A stretch of DNA of 64,000 bases, from NCBI RefSeq assembly GCF_000003815.2, contig NC_049993.1, positions 644,523 to 708,522 on the forward strand, in the 5' to 3' direction. The notes below the pieces were generated by a model. It did no database searches. It was not told the origin of the DNA and worked only from the letters and a program-made list of their open reading frames with translations. This DNA is from Branchiostoma floridae. Its lineage: Eukaryota > Chordata > Leptocardii > Amphioxiformes > Branchiostomatidae. Shown piece after piece: positions 22,601-32,396 of the stretch (position 1 is the first letter of the stretch; every line of letters begins with the position of its first letter). Both the position numbers and the translations under genes were made by a program.

Positions 22601-23466
22601 AGAGCTCTTCGGACTCTTATGAATGAATTTCTGCAGAAAATCATACAGAATGATGGTAGGTCCACAGGAACTTCTGTGTGATGCTATGTTTGTCATGTTT
22701 TATATGTTTGGGTTACTGAATTTCAAGAACTAATTTACATCGTTGTATCATACAAATGTAGATACCAATTATGAAAATTGTGTAAATAGAAATGGCAGAT
22801 GAAATGTTTTAAAATGCAAAATTAGCACATTCTTCTAGACGCAGATTCAAACTTGCATCCTACAACTCCACTCAGCTATTTGGGCATTGCCACTATCCAG
22901 CTGTCAGTCAGGCAGAGAAGCTTTGTGTTGTCCATAAGAAAAGCTTGTACTAAGTAAGGGAAGCTCAGTCGTCAATAAACATACCACAATGTTCCACAAA
23001 CTAAAGGCGGTTTGACATTTAATACTTTGTCCAAACTTGTTTATCAGGTACAAAATTTGAGATCCATAGGATCTGAGTGTAGATCACTGCATAACAGAAT
23101 ACTTGCAAACATAGTTACGAACAGAAACCATCATCTTGTTCATCAGTCTGCATGCCATATTGACTATTTGAAATCTTCGGACTGCAGACTGATTGGTTTG
23201 TGCTAAATAAGGCAAGCTCATTAATATTGATAAGCACCTCAGGTGCAATGTTAACAAGCAGGGTGATTAAGCAGGGGCAAATCTAAAGGAGTTTCTTTGC
23301 TATGGGTTGAGCTTGGCATATGAGAATGTGTTGTTTCCAGGTGAGACCCGTTGTTCCCTGTTGTGTTCCCACAGTTGGTGGCCATGACAGTAAGGAAGAT
23401 GCCGTGGCCTGTGTGGACCTGATGAAATGGCGCATCAAGGAGGACATCAGGAGCAGCAAGCTGTAA
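6395..23466 (+). CDS. REXO1: RNA exonuclease 1 homolog (REXO1, elongin-A-binding exonuclease), 17 coding exons
   Basis: Coding exons: 6395-6485, 7363-9492, 11085-11248, 11657-11743, 12242-12358, 13045-13266, 13882-14016, 15112-15235, 16085-16210, 16987-17124, 18079-18192, 19360-19433, 19718-19822, 21256-21371, 22100-22238, 22535-22655, 23375-23466. All introns are GT-AG and phases agree, giving 1364 aa (human about 1220). Residues 10-30 form a CCCH-like finger ([18 protein letters not shown]). The long exon 2 is Lys/Ser-rich and disordered, ending with the family motif [12 protein letters not shown]. Next come EECLRIF and repeated KKR-A-H basic motifs, then [14 protein letters not shown], a Cys-rich ribbon ([15 protein letters not shown]) and the DEDDh 3'-5' exonuclease: LDCEM (D1206, E1208), GHSLESDL (D1289) and HDSKED (H1338, D1343). 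All catalytic residues are present, so it should be an active nuclear RNA exonuclease. Family members bind elongin A. Assignment is from remembered human sequence; the exact start and small exons are inferred from splice signals. Confidence 0.95.
6920..7225. mobile_element. TTAA-flanked MITE in REXO1 intron 1
   Basis: The termini AGGGGCCCAGAGCGATTTTTAG and GCTCTGGGTCCCCTTAA are inverted. TTAA is intact on the right (7222-7225) and mutated to TGAA on the left. A longer relative with the same ends lies at 20205-21159. It contains the GTTCACGGTTTTTGCGGTG motif also seen in the palindrome at 42003-42198. TTAA targets and an AGG start suggest the Kolobok/piggyBac type; the class is inferred. Confidence 0.55.
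9512..9674. mobile_element. Palindromic MITE in REXO1 intron 2
   Basis: TGACCCGCC...GGTGTATATGGTGTCATAA at the left is mirrored by TTATGACACCATATATACC...GGTGGGTCA at the right. A 3'-truncated relative occurs near 25830-25880 (GGTGTCATAAC). It has no coding capacity. Confidence 0.6.
9722..10073. mobile_element. hAT-like MITE rich in GGTGCACC motifs
   Basis: The left end CAGGGCCCCAAATTC and right end ATTTCGAGCCCTG are inverted, with some decay on the left. The inside repeats TTGGGTGCACC in both directions. A close copy lies at 59872-60224. Confidence 0.6.
10768..11044. mobile_element. Foldback element with 80-bp arms, 40 bp before REXO1 exon 3
   Basis: The arms at 10768-10848 and 10965-11044 are inverted copies: CATCCTCCTATGCAG...CTTAGTTCCTG against CAGGAACTAAG...CTGCATAGGAGGATG. 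The spacer is about 115 bp. The right arm ends 40 bp before the exon 3 acceptor (AG at 11083-11084), so it has replaced most of the usual polypyrimidine and branch-point region. Confidence 0.7.
13378..13440 (+). repeat. Short (TAC)n tract in REXO1 intron 6
   Basis: TACTACTACTACTACTATTACT runs for a little over 20 bases; simple repeat only. Confidence 0.5.
13515..13760 (+). repeat. (GT)n microsatellite in REXO1 intron 6
   Basis: About 240 bases are dominated by GT dinucleotides, with interspersed GTGTGCATCTGTGT variants. The open frames across it on both strands (Cys/Val on one, Thr/His on the other) are artefacts of the repeat. Confidence 0.9.
14033..14425. mobile_element. MITE in REXO1 intron 7 (AAGGCCATGTTGATTT ends)
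   Basis: The left end TAAGGCCATGTTGATTT and the right end AACAACATGGCCTGA are inverted. Inside it carries GCAGCTGCTTTGTACAATTTACAG, shared with relatives at 28868-29212, about 16730-16910 and 49620-49745. The family has no coding capacity. Confidence 0.5.
14620..15088. mobile_element. MITE-like element in REXO1 intron 7 (AGCCTGAGTACCATC ends)
   Basis: AGCCTGAGTACCATCCAGATAG at the left is mirrored by CCAGATGGTACGAAGGCT at the right, 24 bp before exon 8. No open frame of note lies inside. Confidence 0.5.
15300..15596 (+). repeat. 22-bp minisatellite TGTATGTGTCCTGAATATGCCC in REXO1 intron 8
   Basis: About twelve imperfect units of roughly 20-22 bp. After an inserted MITE (15597-16024), one or two more units continue at 16027-16084 and end in TATGTGTCCTGCAG, which is itself the 3' splice site of exon 9. 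Confidence 0.8.
15597..16024. mobile_element. TA-flanked MITE with GGGCTGGGTACCGGTA termini
   Basis: It starts GGGCTGGGTACCGGTA and ends TACCGGTACCCAGCCC, with TA on each side. The inside repeats CAGGTCCGGTTCAGGTCC and CCGGTAC motifs. It splits the minisatellite just before exon 9. A second copy starts at 63937 and leaves the right edge of the window. Confidence 0.7.
16490..16589. other. Assembly gap (100 N)
   Basis: Exactly 100 undetermined bases, the usual placeholder for a gap of unknown size, inside REXO1 intron 9. No exon seems to be missing because the phases of exons 9 and 10 agree. Confidence 0.95.
18254..18552. mobile_element. hAT-like MITE (CAGGGCTCGAAAT ends), target duplication GAATC
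   Basis: The left end CAGGGCTCGAAATACG and right end AGTATTTCGAGTCCTG are inverted. GAATC precedes (18249-18253) and follows (18553-18557). The inside repeats TGCAGGTA in both orientations. It lies in REXO1 intron 11. Confidence 0.7.
20205..21159. mobile_element. TTAA-flanked non-autonomous DNA element in REXO1 intron 13
   Basis: TTAA at 20205-20208 and 21156-21159 flank the ends AGGCGCCCAGAGC and GCTCTGGGTGCCT. Both are inverted copies and match the smaller element at 6920-7225. The inside holds a local repeat of TCTATTTCATTATATATCCTCGGTTAGG. I find no transposase. Confidence 0.7.
21446..22098 (+). repeat. 43-bp minisatellite ending at the REXO1 exon 15 acceptor
   Basis: About 15 units of 42-43 bp, each containing CCCCTGTATGTTCATTTATC. 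Most units are nearly identical. The last lines up with the splice site itself (CCCCTGTAG|GTTCAGTCC), so the unit resembles the intron 14/exon 15 junction. Confidence 0.9.
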
Positions 23467-24180
23467 ACCTTTATCCAACCAACACTTCAAATAACTCAGA
23501 CTTACCCACACTTCTGGCTGACACAGAATGGACCTGTCTGTTGCTATTTCTGGAATGTGAAGCTGAAGTCATGTGACTGCAGCAGTGGTTGGCAGGTGCC
23601 AGATCACCTGTGTGTGGTGGAATGTGCTGGGATGTGTGCAGCCTTCTACGCTCTGTTGCTGCAGTCACATGATTGAATCAAAATATTTGCAAGAAAAAGA
23701 AAATACAGACCTTTTTAAGAACAACTAGAATACAGCTGCTCGTCAATTTTGCAAACATTACACTCTATACTATGAAATTTCTGCCAGGCTGGATAAGTAT
23801 CCCATGATGGATAAGTAGATCTTCCACAGCCAGCAACTCTCAAACTCTCACCCCATTACTACATGTACCCCCATCCCCCCTCTCTCCAGACACACACACA
23901 CACAGCCGACTCAGATTTTGTTGAAAGTCTTGTCTATGGTACATTCTTTCTGGTTTGAGTTGTTTGATGACATTGTTCTGCACACAGCTAACATAGTATT
24001 ACATGTACTTTTACAGTCAATCTGGCTCACAGAGTACAGAACCTACTAACAGAACAGTACAGTATGGAAATGTTCCATTAATTCTACTGAAAGGATTTTT
24101 ATTGCACCAATAAGACTTTCCTTCAGTAATACCGCTCCTTTTCCTGTATAAGCAATTGATAATAAAAATTTGAAAAATGA
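23467..24180 (+). other. Probable REXO1 3' untranslated region
   Basis: Runs from the TAA stop at 23464-23466 to just after an AATAAA at 24161. It has no other frame of interest and includes a short (CA)n run near 23892. Confidence 0.6.
24161..24166 (+). promoter_or_regulatory. Candidate REXO1 polyadenylation signal
   Basis: A canonical AATAAA about 700 bases after the REXO1 stop codon; the first perfect one seen on the sense strand there. Confidence 0.5.
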
Positions 24181-24559
24181 AATCAATTCACACATTTTAT
24201 GGTTACTTGAATGTGATGCAGAGATACCTTTTCTTACTAATATAACATTCTAGAATCTGTTAGTCTGGGAGTTAGTTATACCAAATAAACTCATCCTCAC
24301 TGGTGTACAGTCTGGAGATCTTTGTTTCTCAGATGTTTTAGTTTGAACAGTGTGGACAAAAGTGCCGAGGTGAATCCCCCCCCCTCCAATCTTACTGTTC
24401 TGTACTTGGTGTTGACAGTGACAGTACATTGCCCTCAACTTATATATTATACATGTGCCACTATTTGGAAGTTTCCAAGGCCCTGTACACAGAAAAACGG
24501 TTGCCTGTCCACGAACATAATTGCCAGAATATGCATGAACATGTATGCATGGTCCTACA

Positions 24560-25060
24560 TTGTAACAAGAAGAACTTTATTGCACGACAATTGTACATGA
24601 TACGATGTATGGCAACAACTAATTCACACAGTACAAAATAGATGCATAGAATAAAACTTAACATCCTAATTAACATAACGATAAGGGCTAATACAAGTCT
24701 TTGATATAGTGTTACAATTGAGTTGGGCTAATCATGAGTTTCAGTATTCTTTCTATGATAGCAAAGCAGTCTTTGCTATATTTGACTATCTTTGCATTAT
24801 GGGAGTTGTGACATTTACAGATATACACAAATCTGTAGCATCAAGTCTCTTTAATCGTTTGTACTTCATTCGAGAAATGTGACTAGCTCATTACACAAAT
24901 TAGCATCATTCATTCCATTATAAAGTGGGCAGAATGGACAGAACCTTTGGTCAGGGGCTACATTGTAGTATCTGCCTGTGTCAATGTTCTATGTATGGCT
25001 ACTGATTCTTTATAATAACTGAGTTATTGCTTTTCGAATTTCAAAATTATCTATATCATA
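24560..25060 (-). mobile_element. 5'-truncated non-LTR retroelement (C-terminal Cys motif)
   Basis: On the minus strand, 24990-24880 reads GRYYNVAPDQRFCPFCPLY, the ending typical of CR1/L2-like reverse transcriptases (C-x2-C knuckle before an expected EDE-HF). The element finishes with GCAATAAAGTTCTTCTTGTTACA at about 24560. Stops interrupt the frame, so it is dead. Confidence 0.6.
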
Positions 25061-25109
25061 AATGTATAATTGGCGAACAATAGCGTTGACCACTATCAGA
25101 ATAAGAGAC

Positions 25110-25595
25110 GAACAGGATATTAGCCAATCAGATGGAGAGGTACACAGGACATTGAACAATCAGAAGGAGAGATACACGACGTAAGGCTAGCTAATCAGAA
25201 GGAGAGATACACAGGACAGTGGGCCAATCAGATGGAGAGATACACAGGGCATTAGCCAATCAGAAGGATAGGTACACAGGACATCAGCCAATAAGAAGGA
25301 GAGATACACAGGACATTAGCCAATCAGAACGTGAGATACACAGGGCATTGAGCAATCAGATGGAGAGGTACACAGGACATTATACAATCAGAAGGAGAGG
25401 TACACAGGAAATTAGCCAATCAGAATAAGACAAACAGGACATTAGCTAATCATGATCAGATGGAGGATATCAGCCAATAAGAAGGAGAAGTACACATGGC
25501 ATTGAGCAATCAGATGGAGAGGTACACAGGACATTAGCCAATTAGAAGGAGAGGTACACAGGACATTGAACAATCAGAAGGAGAGATGCGTATCT
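25110..25595 (+). repeat. 31-32 bp minisatellite carrying CCAAT boxes
   Basis: About 15 units of the type GGACATTAGCCAATCAGAAG plus GAGAGGTACACA. Roughly eight keep an intact CCAAT; the rest read CAAT or TAAT. AGCCAATCAG is an excellent NF-Y consensus. The array lies between REXO1 and the genes starting near 26.9-27.6 kb. Confidence 0.8.
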
Positions 25596-26154
25596 GCAGA
25601 GTAGAGTACATTTTAAAAACGATTTGACTTGCCTATGCTATAAATATAATGTCGCAAAATATTGTGAATTTGGGCTAGGCTTCTAATATACCAAAAGCAC
25701 AAATGAAAAATATCAACTGCATTTGTAGAAAAAACGGAGAACTGTGTTTACATGCACTAGTGTCATACAGGAATTTGTATCTCTTATACATGTATGTGCC
25801 AGTTTCGATAGATAAAATAATAGCGTTAATGTCCCACCTGTTACACGGTGTCATAACTCATGGTCCTTTGCTATAACTAGTAATAATTGCCAAGAATTAA
25901 CTTTCTGAAATTATGAAATATATCGCCATGACATATACATCGTTATTGTAGATATTGATATTTATCAATAAATAGCTTCTAAACCTTTACAATTATGTTT
26001 AATTTTTACAGGATATTTTAACCTGATTTCACGAACCAAGTTTCCAATGACAATGCAATATCATTCCAAGCACATAGATTTGTGTAATATACAATCATGA
26101 AGATCCATCCACAGCTTCTCGAGTTCTGCCGATAACATACATACACGTCTACAC

Positions 26155-26182
26155 CACAAACAAACAAACAAACAAACAAACA
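26155..26182 (+). repeat. (CAAA)n microsatellite
   Basis: About seven copies of CAAA/ACAA in a row; simple repeat. Confidence 0.8.
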
Positions 26183-26312
26183 TCTACTCCACCATGGCAC
26201 AACCAAAAACGTACACCGTGACCTTCGTGGCGACATTTCTTTCCGCTTCCACATAAGAACGTGATACATTCCGTTCGATAGAAAAATTCCACTAAATTCC
26301 TGGAGGAGATGA

Positions 26313-26528
26313 CGTTAACGATAGTTCACCTTTATCCGCAGGGTGTCCTATATCCACCGTATTTAACAATAGGATATCTAGGGATAACAAGCCGACGGTT
26401 TCAAACTGCAATTTTTCTTAAATACTGCAGTTTGAAACCCCCGTCCGTCGACGTGACATCCCTGAATACCCCACTTTTAAATAGTACGGATAAAGGTCAC
26501 TCCGTGGATAAAGGTGAACTAACGTTAA
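26313..26528. mobile_element. Palindromic MITE (CGTTAACGATAGTTCACC ends)
   Basis: GTTAACGATAGTTCACCTTT at the left is mirrored by AAAGGTGAACTAACGTTAA at the right. A second near-palindrome, AAACTGCAATTTTTC and ACTGCAGTTTGAAACC, lies at the centre. A half copy occurs near 58764-58810. Confidence 0.6.
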
Positions 26529-26879
26529 CCAGAACCGTGTATAAATACAAAACGCATGTGAATATGTCCTCCCGGCGTTAACATGTCCACCAGCCAGTTT
26601 AGCGAAGCGACTGACAAAACGTACCAACCAGCCGGAGTCTCTGCTTACAGAGTAGTCCGACCGGTCCACTGTTTAACACAGATGGACTCTTCCAGTGTTA
26701 CAGGATTTGCCGCAATTTACCGGAGTTTTGATACCTGGCTCTATCTCATTTGTGTCTGGGGAATTTCGGAAATATTCCCCGCCCAAACACCAGTTACTTA
26801 AGGACTATGCGCGGATTAGCTTAAATCCCTCATAACAGCACGGCTCTGGCGGGTGAATGTTCACCTAACCAGGGTCACC

Positions 26880-27080
26880 ATGGCGACGCAGACGATACGA
26901 GACACGAACAATTATCTGGGCGGTGCACCGTGCCGCAGTGAAAACATCGCCGATCAACGTTTACTTTCTTCGTCCCCGCACGCCGCTGACGTGCTGGGAT
27001 TACCTTTTGACAGCCTATCGGGACGGATAAACTATAATACTGAGGGATCAGGGCAGGCTCAGGGCTTCATTTGGCACCAG
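26880..27080 (+). CDS. Orphan first coding exon, unrecognised protein (67 codons)
   Basis: ATG at 26880 has a strong context (CACCATGG). The frame runs 67 codons to a strong donor, CACCAG|GTGAGA, in phase 0. The peptide starts MATQTIRDTNNYLGG and ends GSGQAQGFIWHQ. The base composition is GC-richer than its surroundings, as for a real exon. Joining it to the dynein light chain exon at 27610 would break that frame, so it is either the start of another gene with distant exons or an alternative non-productive exon. I do not recognise the family. Confidence 0.4.
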
Positions 27081-27609
27081 GTGAGACTTCATACAAACAC
27101 TTTTGTTTTCTGACACTGAATAGAACACCGAGAAGTCTGACTGGCCGTCGCTTGACATCCACAGACAACATTGTATACCGGACAAGGGAGGAGCTGACTT
27201 GATGTCTTTTAACACCTCCTTACGAAACAATACAGCTGTAATCACAATTTGTGTCTACCACACTTTTCTGTGTGAGGGGTGTTGTAAAGCCAATATCCCA
27301 GAGTAGCCTCTACCACTGTACCAGGCTTCGCAGGACGGTGGTCTAATTGTAGAAATTGGACAGGTAGAATCATACTTCATTACTTGCAGTGCAATAGGGG
27401 AGTCAACCGGCCAGAACAATCATTTCCTCACTACGTAGGTCGCAAACTGTTCCCTAGTACTCCCCTGGCCGGCTTACCTCTATCTGTTCCATTTCTATGG
27501 TTGTCCCAGCGATCTATGGAGTCTGGTAGAGACTAATTCCGAGAACACTTTCGTCCACAGGTGCTCACAGGTTGATCACACCTGATTTCCCCCACCTAAC
27601 CTGCCCAGC

Positions 27610-29467
27610 ATGTCCAGTCTCCGGCCCGATATCTACACTCTAACAACTCTCCGGAAGCTGTCGGCATCGTCCGTGCGGACTCACGCCTCCAGTACGCAGT
27701 CATCTGGCCGCGGGGCCGCACCGACTGCAGACGGGCGCCGAACTCAGGTCATCGTCGAAAACACGTACAGAACGGAGCCTGATGCCAAATTCCCCGTGCG
27801 GAAGGTTCGGGAGATCATCAAAGACGTGTTGGAGTCACGACTGGAAGAAGAGCGCTACAAACCTGAAGAAAGCAACGAACTAGCCAAGGAACTGACTGAG
27901 GTGGGAGTCACTACATGTTGTATGTTTCATAACATTGTTCTACGCAATGTCTAGAATAACTATCAACTAGCTGGGCGGAGAGTGGGTGGAGTTGGCACAA
28001 ACACGGCCTGTCTGCTTCATTAAAAGGCCATTCATCATAAAATGACTGTCTTTTGTCTGCATGGCGATGTGATGAGCTGTAATTAACAAGCCAGGCCCCG
28101 GGCTACATTACTATCAGAATACACTTACGAGTTTGTTATTACAGTACTATATGGTGATTGATTGGGTGATTAGTTTCTGTATCCCTACAGTTGAAATAAC
28201 GTGGGTTAAGTAAACTTTCTTTTTTAGATTCAATCCCTATTATAGAGTTTCCCCCTTGTTTTGATGTGGTAGACATGTGTTCACCGCTGCAACACCCAAT
28301 AACTTATGGACCATTCAGTTCCTCACTATGGTCTGCAATTATGATTTTTCAATAAAGGTTTAAAAAAATGGTCTGCAATAAATATGAGGCGTATGTACAA
28401 GTCCGTATGACTTCGGTATTAACGTTTTTGCTTATTAATAGGTAAAATTTGCGGAAATAATTGTTTTTGCTTTGATCCATCAATGTGCAGCTGGGTTAAA
28501 TAACCGAAAATACTCCTTGGCCCCAAACTTCACTCTGCTTTTATTTGGGTGACATTATCACCCATATGTCACAGGGGCAGTAGCCCTGCCCAGTAAAGCT
28601 TAGGTCACATTTCCGAACCGGGGCCCGGCCGAGCAGCTTTCGGGAGCGAAAAGAATGATATAAAATACATCAAAATACACAAAATATCAAAATAAGTTTC
28701 ATGGGCATGATTTGTGTATGTTTCTAGGTATACATTATAATTTTTCGTTTCTTAAACCATCCTGGCCGGACCCTGGTTTGGAAATGTGACCTAAGCCTAA
28801 CAGGGCGCTTTAATTGGTTAATGCAAGATCATGACCTAATCTGCAACATTTGTATCTAAATTTAGTAAAGTCGTGTTGATTTGATTATATAGATGACATC
28901 CCCTGGGAATCCAATAACTGATGGGAGCTTGCGAATAGATTTCTAAAAAGTTTTACCATGCAAAAAAGTTGCCTTTATTATGAAATCTAAATTCAGGTCA
29001 GGAATGTTGAACGTATGACTGAACACACAGAACATACTATACTGAACAATAGATTCTTTTTTTACATCGTCTTTGGCCTTACATATGCTTATTTTGAAGC
29101 TGCTTTGTATCATTTATAGTATGGTTGAAAACGTATTATTTCATTTTTTGGAAAACTTGGCGGCCGAAAATCGCTGTGCGCGCGGATGTTATCTATATAA
29201 TCAAACCGACATTTACCACTTTTGTTCCAGTTCTTTATTTGCGTCGGTGTTTCTGTTGTGCAGGTGATAAAGGAGCGAGTGAAGGCCTTGCGGGTGCCCA
29301 GGTACAAGCTGGTGTGTTTTGTCCAGCTGGGCACAGGGAAGAAGTCCGAGGTACAAGTCTCGAGCCAGTGTATCTGGAACCCAGACATAGACACTTACGC
29401 GGACTTCACCTTCAGAAACCACCACATGTTTGCGGTAGGGATAGTCTGGGGGATGTACTATGAATAG
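27610..29467 (+). CDS. Tctex-1 type dynein light chain (DYNLT4/5-like)
   Basis: Two coding exons, 27610-27900 and 29264-29467, join in phase 0 (GAG|GTGGGA donor, TTGTGCAG| acceptor) to give 164 aa. Residues 1-45 are a Ser/Thr-rich disordered tail. Residues 46-164 form the Tctex-1 fold: ENTYRTEPDAKFP, REIIKDVLESRLEEERY, VIKERVKALRVPRYKLVCF, then SSQCIWNPDIDTYADF and the closing FAVGIVWGMYYE. The family sits as a dimer on dynein intermediate chains of cytoplasmic or ciliary dynein. The longer N-terminus places this with the TCTEX1D/DYNLT4-5 group rather than the 113-residue DYNLT1/3. A CTGCCCAG just before the ATG may be the acceptor of an untranslated exon. The exact orthologue is uncertain. 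Confidence 0.88.
28604..28796. mobile_element. MITE in the dynein light chain intron (GCTTAGGTCACATTTCC ends)
   Basis: GCTTAGGTCACATTTCCGAACC at the left is mirrored by GGTTTGGAAATGTGACCTAAGC at the right. About 190 bp, no frame. Confidence 0.65.
28868..29212. mobile_element. MITE in the same intron, related to 14033-14425
   Basis: GTCGTGTTGATTTGATTATATAG at the left is mirrored by CTATATAATCAAACCGACA at the right, 50 bp before the last exon. It shares GAAGCTGCTTTGTATCATTTATAG with its relatives. Confidence 0.55.
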
Positions 29468-29636
29468 TTATGTAAAACGGTGACGAGAAGGTTGCTAGTG
29501 TGTTTTCGGTTGTGCTATGGAGGAGTGGCTGTGGACGTACATGTATGTGGAGATAACTAAAAAAGCTGTATATTAAATCTTGAATCTCAGTTTATCTGAC
29601 TGGTAGATGGGTGTGAGTCGAGGAGACAAAGGTTTG

Positions 29637-30290
29637 AATGAATGAATGAATGAATGAATGAATGAAGACCTTTATTGTACATTCATACCCACTGGGTTTA
29701 GTACAGGTCACAACCAATGATACAACATGATACAATGATACAATGAATCTACACTACTTAAGGATCGTATTCTACTGCGTACATTCGGCTTCTTCTCGTT
29801 TCTTTGTGATATTGAAAATGTAAGAACAGATATGCTTTATAAGTAAAGGTTTGTCTAGATTCATAAGGAATATAAATTTGTCTATATTACTTAGTTGTAT
29901 GAAGTGGGGGGACATGGATTCTATTAGTCTGTAGAGTTCAGCTCTCTCTTTCTTGTACAAACTACATTCTACTACAAAATGATGTTCGTCTTCTAACTTA
30001 TCTAGATTGCAGTATCTACATATTCGTTGTTCTAGAGGAGTGCGGTTATGTCTTCCGGTTTCGATGACGGGCATCGTCGCTGCTTCCTGTGGCGCTGCAG
30101 CCGAACTTGTATGTTTTGTGTGATGAAAACTTTGTATGTACCTGGTTACAAACAAACATATCAATTTCTTTTGTTCTGTGTCACGTCCACTGTGTTGTTG
30201 GCTATTTGGTAACTTGTTTGAGATATATCCAGGGCTATCTAACATGTTACGGTCCTGTTTGAGATGTATTTTTCTGGCAAAATAAAATTA
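29637..30290 (-). mobile_element. 5'-truncated non-LTR retrotransposon with (TTCA)n tail
   Basis: On the minus strand, a 157-codon frame (30245-29772) contains RICRYCNLDKLEDEHHFVVE, the zinc-binding end of non-LTR reverse transcriptases, and stops just before the 3' tail. The tail, (ATTC)n at 29637-29664, follows CAATAAAGGTCTTC. A 4-base simple-repeat tail instead of poly(A) is typical of L2/CR1-like elements. The polymerase core is missing. Confidence 0.8.
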
Positions 30291-30748
30291 TCTAAACCTG
30301 AACTTAAATTTGTTCTGATGTCATCGGAAGTTGTACAATATACCTTCACGTTACACTTTGTTTATCTTATTCCGCCCAGACGTTTTATACCTCATCTCTC
30401 TTGAAAAGCAGAACACTCTTCTTTCTACCAAAAGTTGATCTGAATAAACTCAAACCGTCTTGGCACAAAAATGTTCAAACTACATGGTCGATGGAAAGAC
30501 TGTCACGAAGAAGGGAGTTGCCCAAGAAGATAGAGGAAGAGCATACTGTAACAGTATCTTAAGATGGGAGTCATTGCAACTAATCATAACATGGTCGAGG
30601 GAGAGGCCAGAGTCCAAAAAGGTTAGACCCTTTAGCCGGCTCTGCGAGTCAGGATATTTGGGGGCTTATAATGTGTGTTCAAAATTCATTTTAGCTCTAT
30701 CTTTTGTTGTGGACTATCTCTGGTTGCTCATTTTAGCCTATAATTATA

Positions 30749-30916
30749 CCCTACGGTGCCTTAGAGATAGTATCAAAGCTGGCCAAGGTGTTTAGCGGCA
30801 CTTAGATGGTATCAAAGCCGGCAAAGGAGTATAGCCGACCAAAGGGAGTCAAACGGGCACCAAGGCCGGCTATACTCCTTGGCCAGCTTTGATACTATCT
30901 CTAAGGCACCGTAGGG
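30749..30916. mobile_element. Foldback MITE with perfect 40-bp arms
   Basis: CCCTACGGTGCCTTAGAGAT at the left is repeated inverted at the right end. The first 40 bases are identical between arms, so it is recent. An inner copy of the arm sequence (TAGATGGTATCAAAGCCGGC) shows a nested duplication. Confidence 0.75.
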
Positions 30917-32396
30917 TCTGCTTGGAGACTAGCTCATTTTACCTACGATTTACCTGCAATCATCTGCGAGTGACATGTTTACACTATTGCGTCTAATTAT
31001 GACGACATGCCAATCCACATGCGATTGCGGCATACGGAGCATAGAGATATAACGTTAGGTGCGAACACTCAACGCACAAAGTGATCACAAGACTCTGTTG
31101 GCAGTGTTGCTGGAGGTTACCATCCAGTCACAGAGTAATAAAGGAGGGCGCTCCGTGTTTCAAGTGTGGCAACTAAATATTGTCCTTTCCAAAACAAACG
31201 TTTAACGTGTCTGTGCTGAGGCCAGGCTTGACACGTCCAGCTGTCAGCAGAGAGAATGACAAGCCGTGCTGTGCAGCACGTTCTGTTCCACGGCCCGGTT
31301 GTGTGTAGATGCAAGTCCATGGGTTGTAGCTATTGGGTATTGACATATTTTGGCTTGGTTACGTAGAGTACGTTGTCTATACACAATCTGTGCGTTTGTC
31401 ATACTAATAGACAATGCGCTATCCGAACGGACGGACAGCACGGACGGACGCTGAACGGATAGCACGGATTCGTGCAATGCTGTTGGGATTCACAATGAAT
31501 GCGTTGGTCCTACGTTGTATCTACGCTACAACTACGCCATATCATACCTGAACTGCACTCGACCGATTTGAAAACAATGAATTTCGTGCTTATAACGTTC
31601 TATCATGTGCGTAACAGCGTACGTACGATTATACCTTATCACTAGCGCTACGACCTGTACGTAGCTTGTTTGAGCACAAATGTACAATAAAGGTCATTCA
31701 TTCACTTCACATTGCTTTATGCTCCAAACTGTCCCGAGTCCACTATAGCATTGTGGGATTGGTTGAGAGATAACACCCCCCACATGTCATTCTGGGGCAC
31801 GCCTTGGACCAGAACAGTAACACCATGACTGCTCCTTCCTTTTGGAAAGTTTTACGCGCGGATGCCACCTTAGTTTAATGGTGTAAGTAGAAGGGTAGAG
31901 AAAAAAGGATGCATGTTTGCTATGAGAGGAACGACGTTGTGCAGCTTTTGGAGAATTTTGCAGTGTTTTTGTTCACCACTGTTTTGGTGTCAACATGAGG
32001 ACACCGATGGCCACCTTTTCTCCATACATCCTTCGGGTATCTTAGGACCAAGAAGTTGGACTTTGATGAGACATTCCATTTGGGTTTTGCCAGGTACGAT
32101 AACTTACCTTTTCCGGCTGATCCCTGATCACTTGTAGTGGATTGCATGTGCAAGGCGTAAGTCTCCACAGTATCAATGTTTTGGTCAGCCTTTTTTGGGA
32201 TGGGAGATCATAACTGTTGCATCAGTATTGTGTCCCGCTTTCGCCTGTTGTTGGCCTGAGTGCCCCAAACAGTATTAATAGTTAACATAGATTTCTCAGA
32301 TTTGTGTTTGTTGTTTTGTGTGGTAATCTGGTGCAAATATTCTACTAATTTTTAGCCATGAGGCATGGGCCAGAATGTGGAAACATCTGGTTCACG
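30917..32396. other. Intergenic, no gene recognised
   Basis: No frame with family features. It contains one copy of the dispersed repeat described at 40600 (31727-31799: TGTCCCGAGTCCACTATAGC...CATTCTGGGGCACG). Confidence 0.5.

Noticed and set aside
25110-25595. CRISPR-like regular array
   Set aside because: Units are degenerate head-to-tail repeats with no unique spacers, in a eukaryotic genome. Same reasoning applies to the arrays at 21446, 46080 and 54050.
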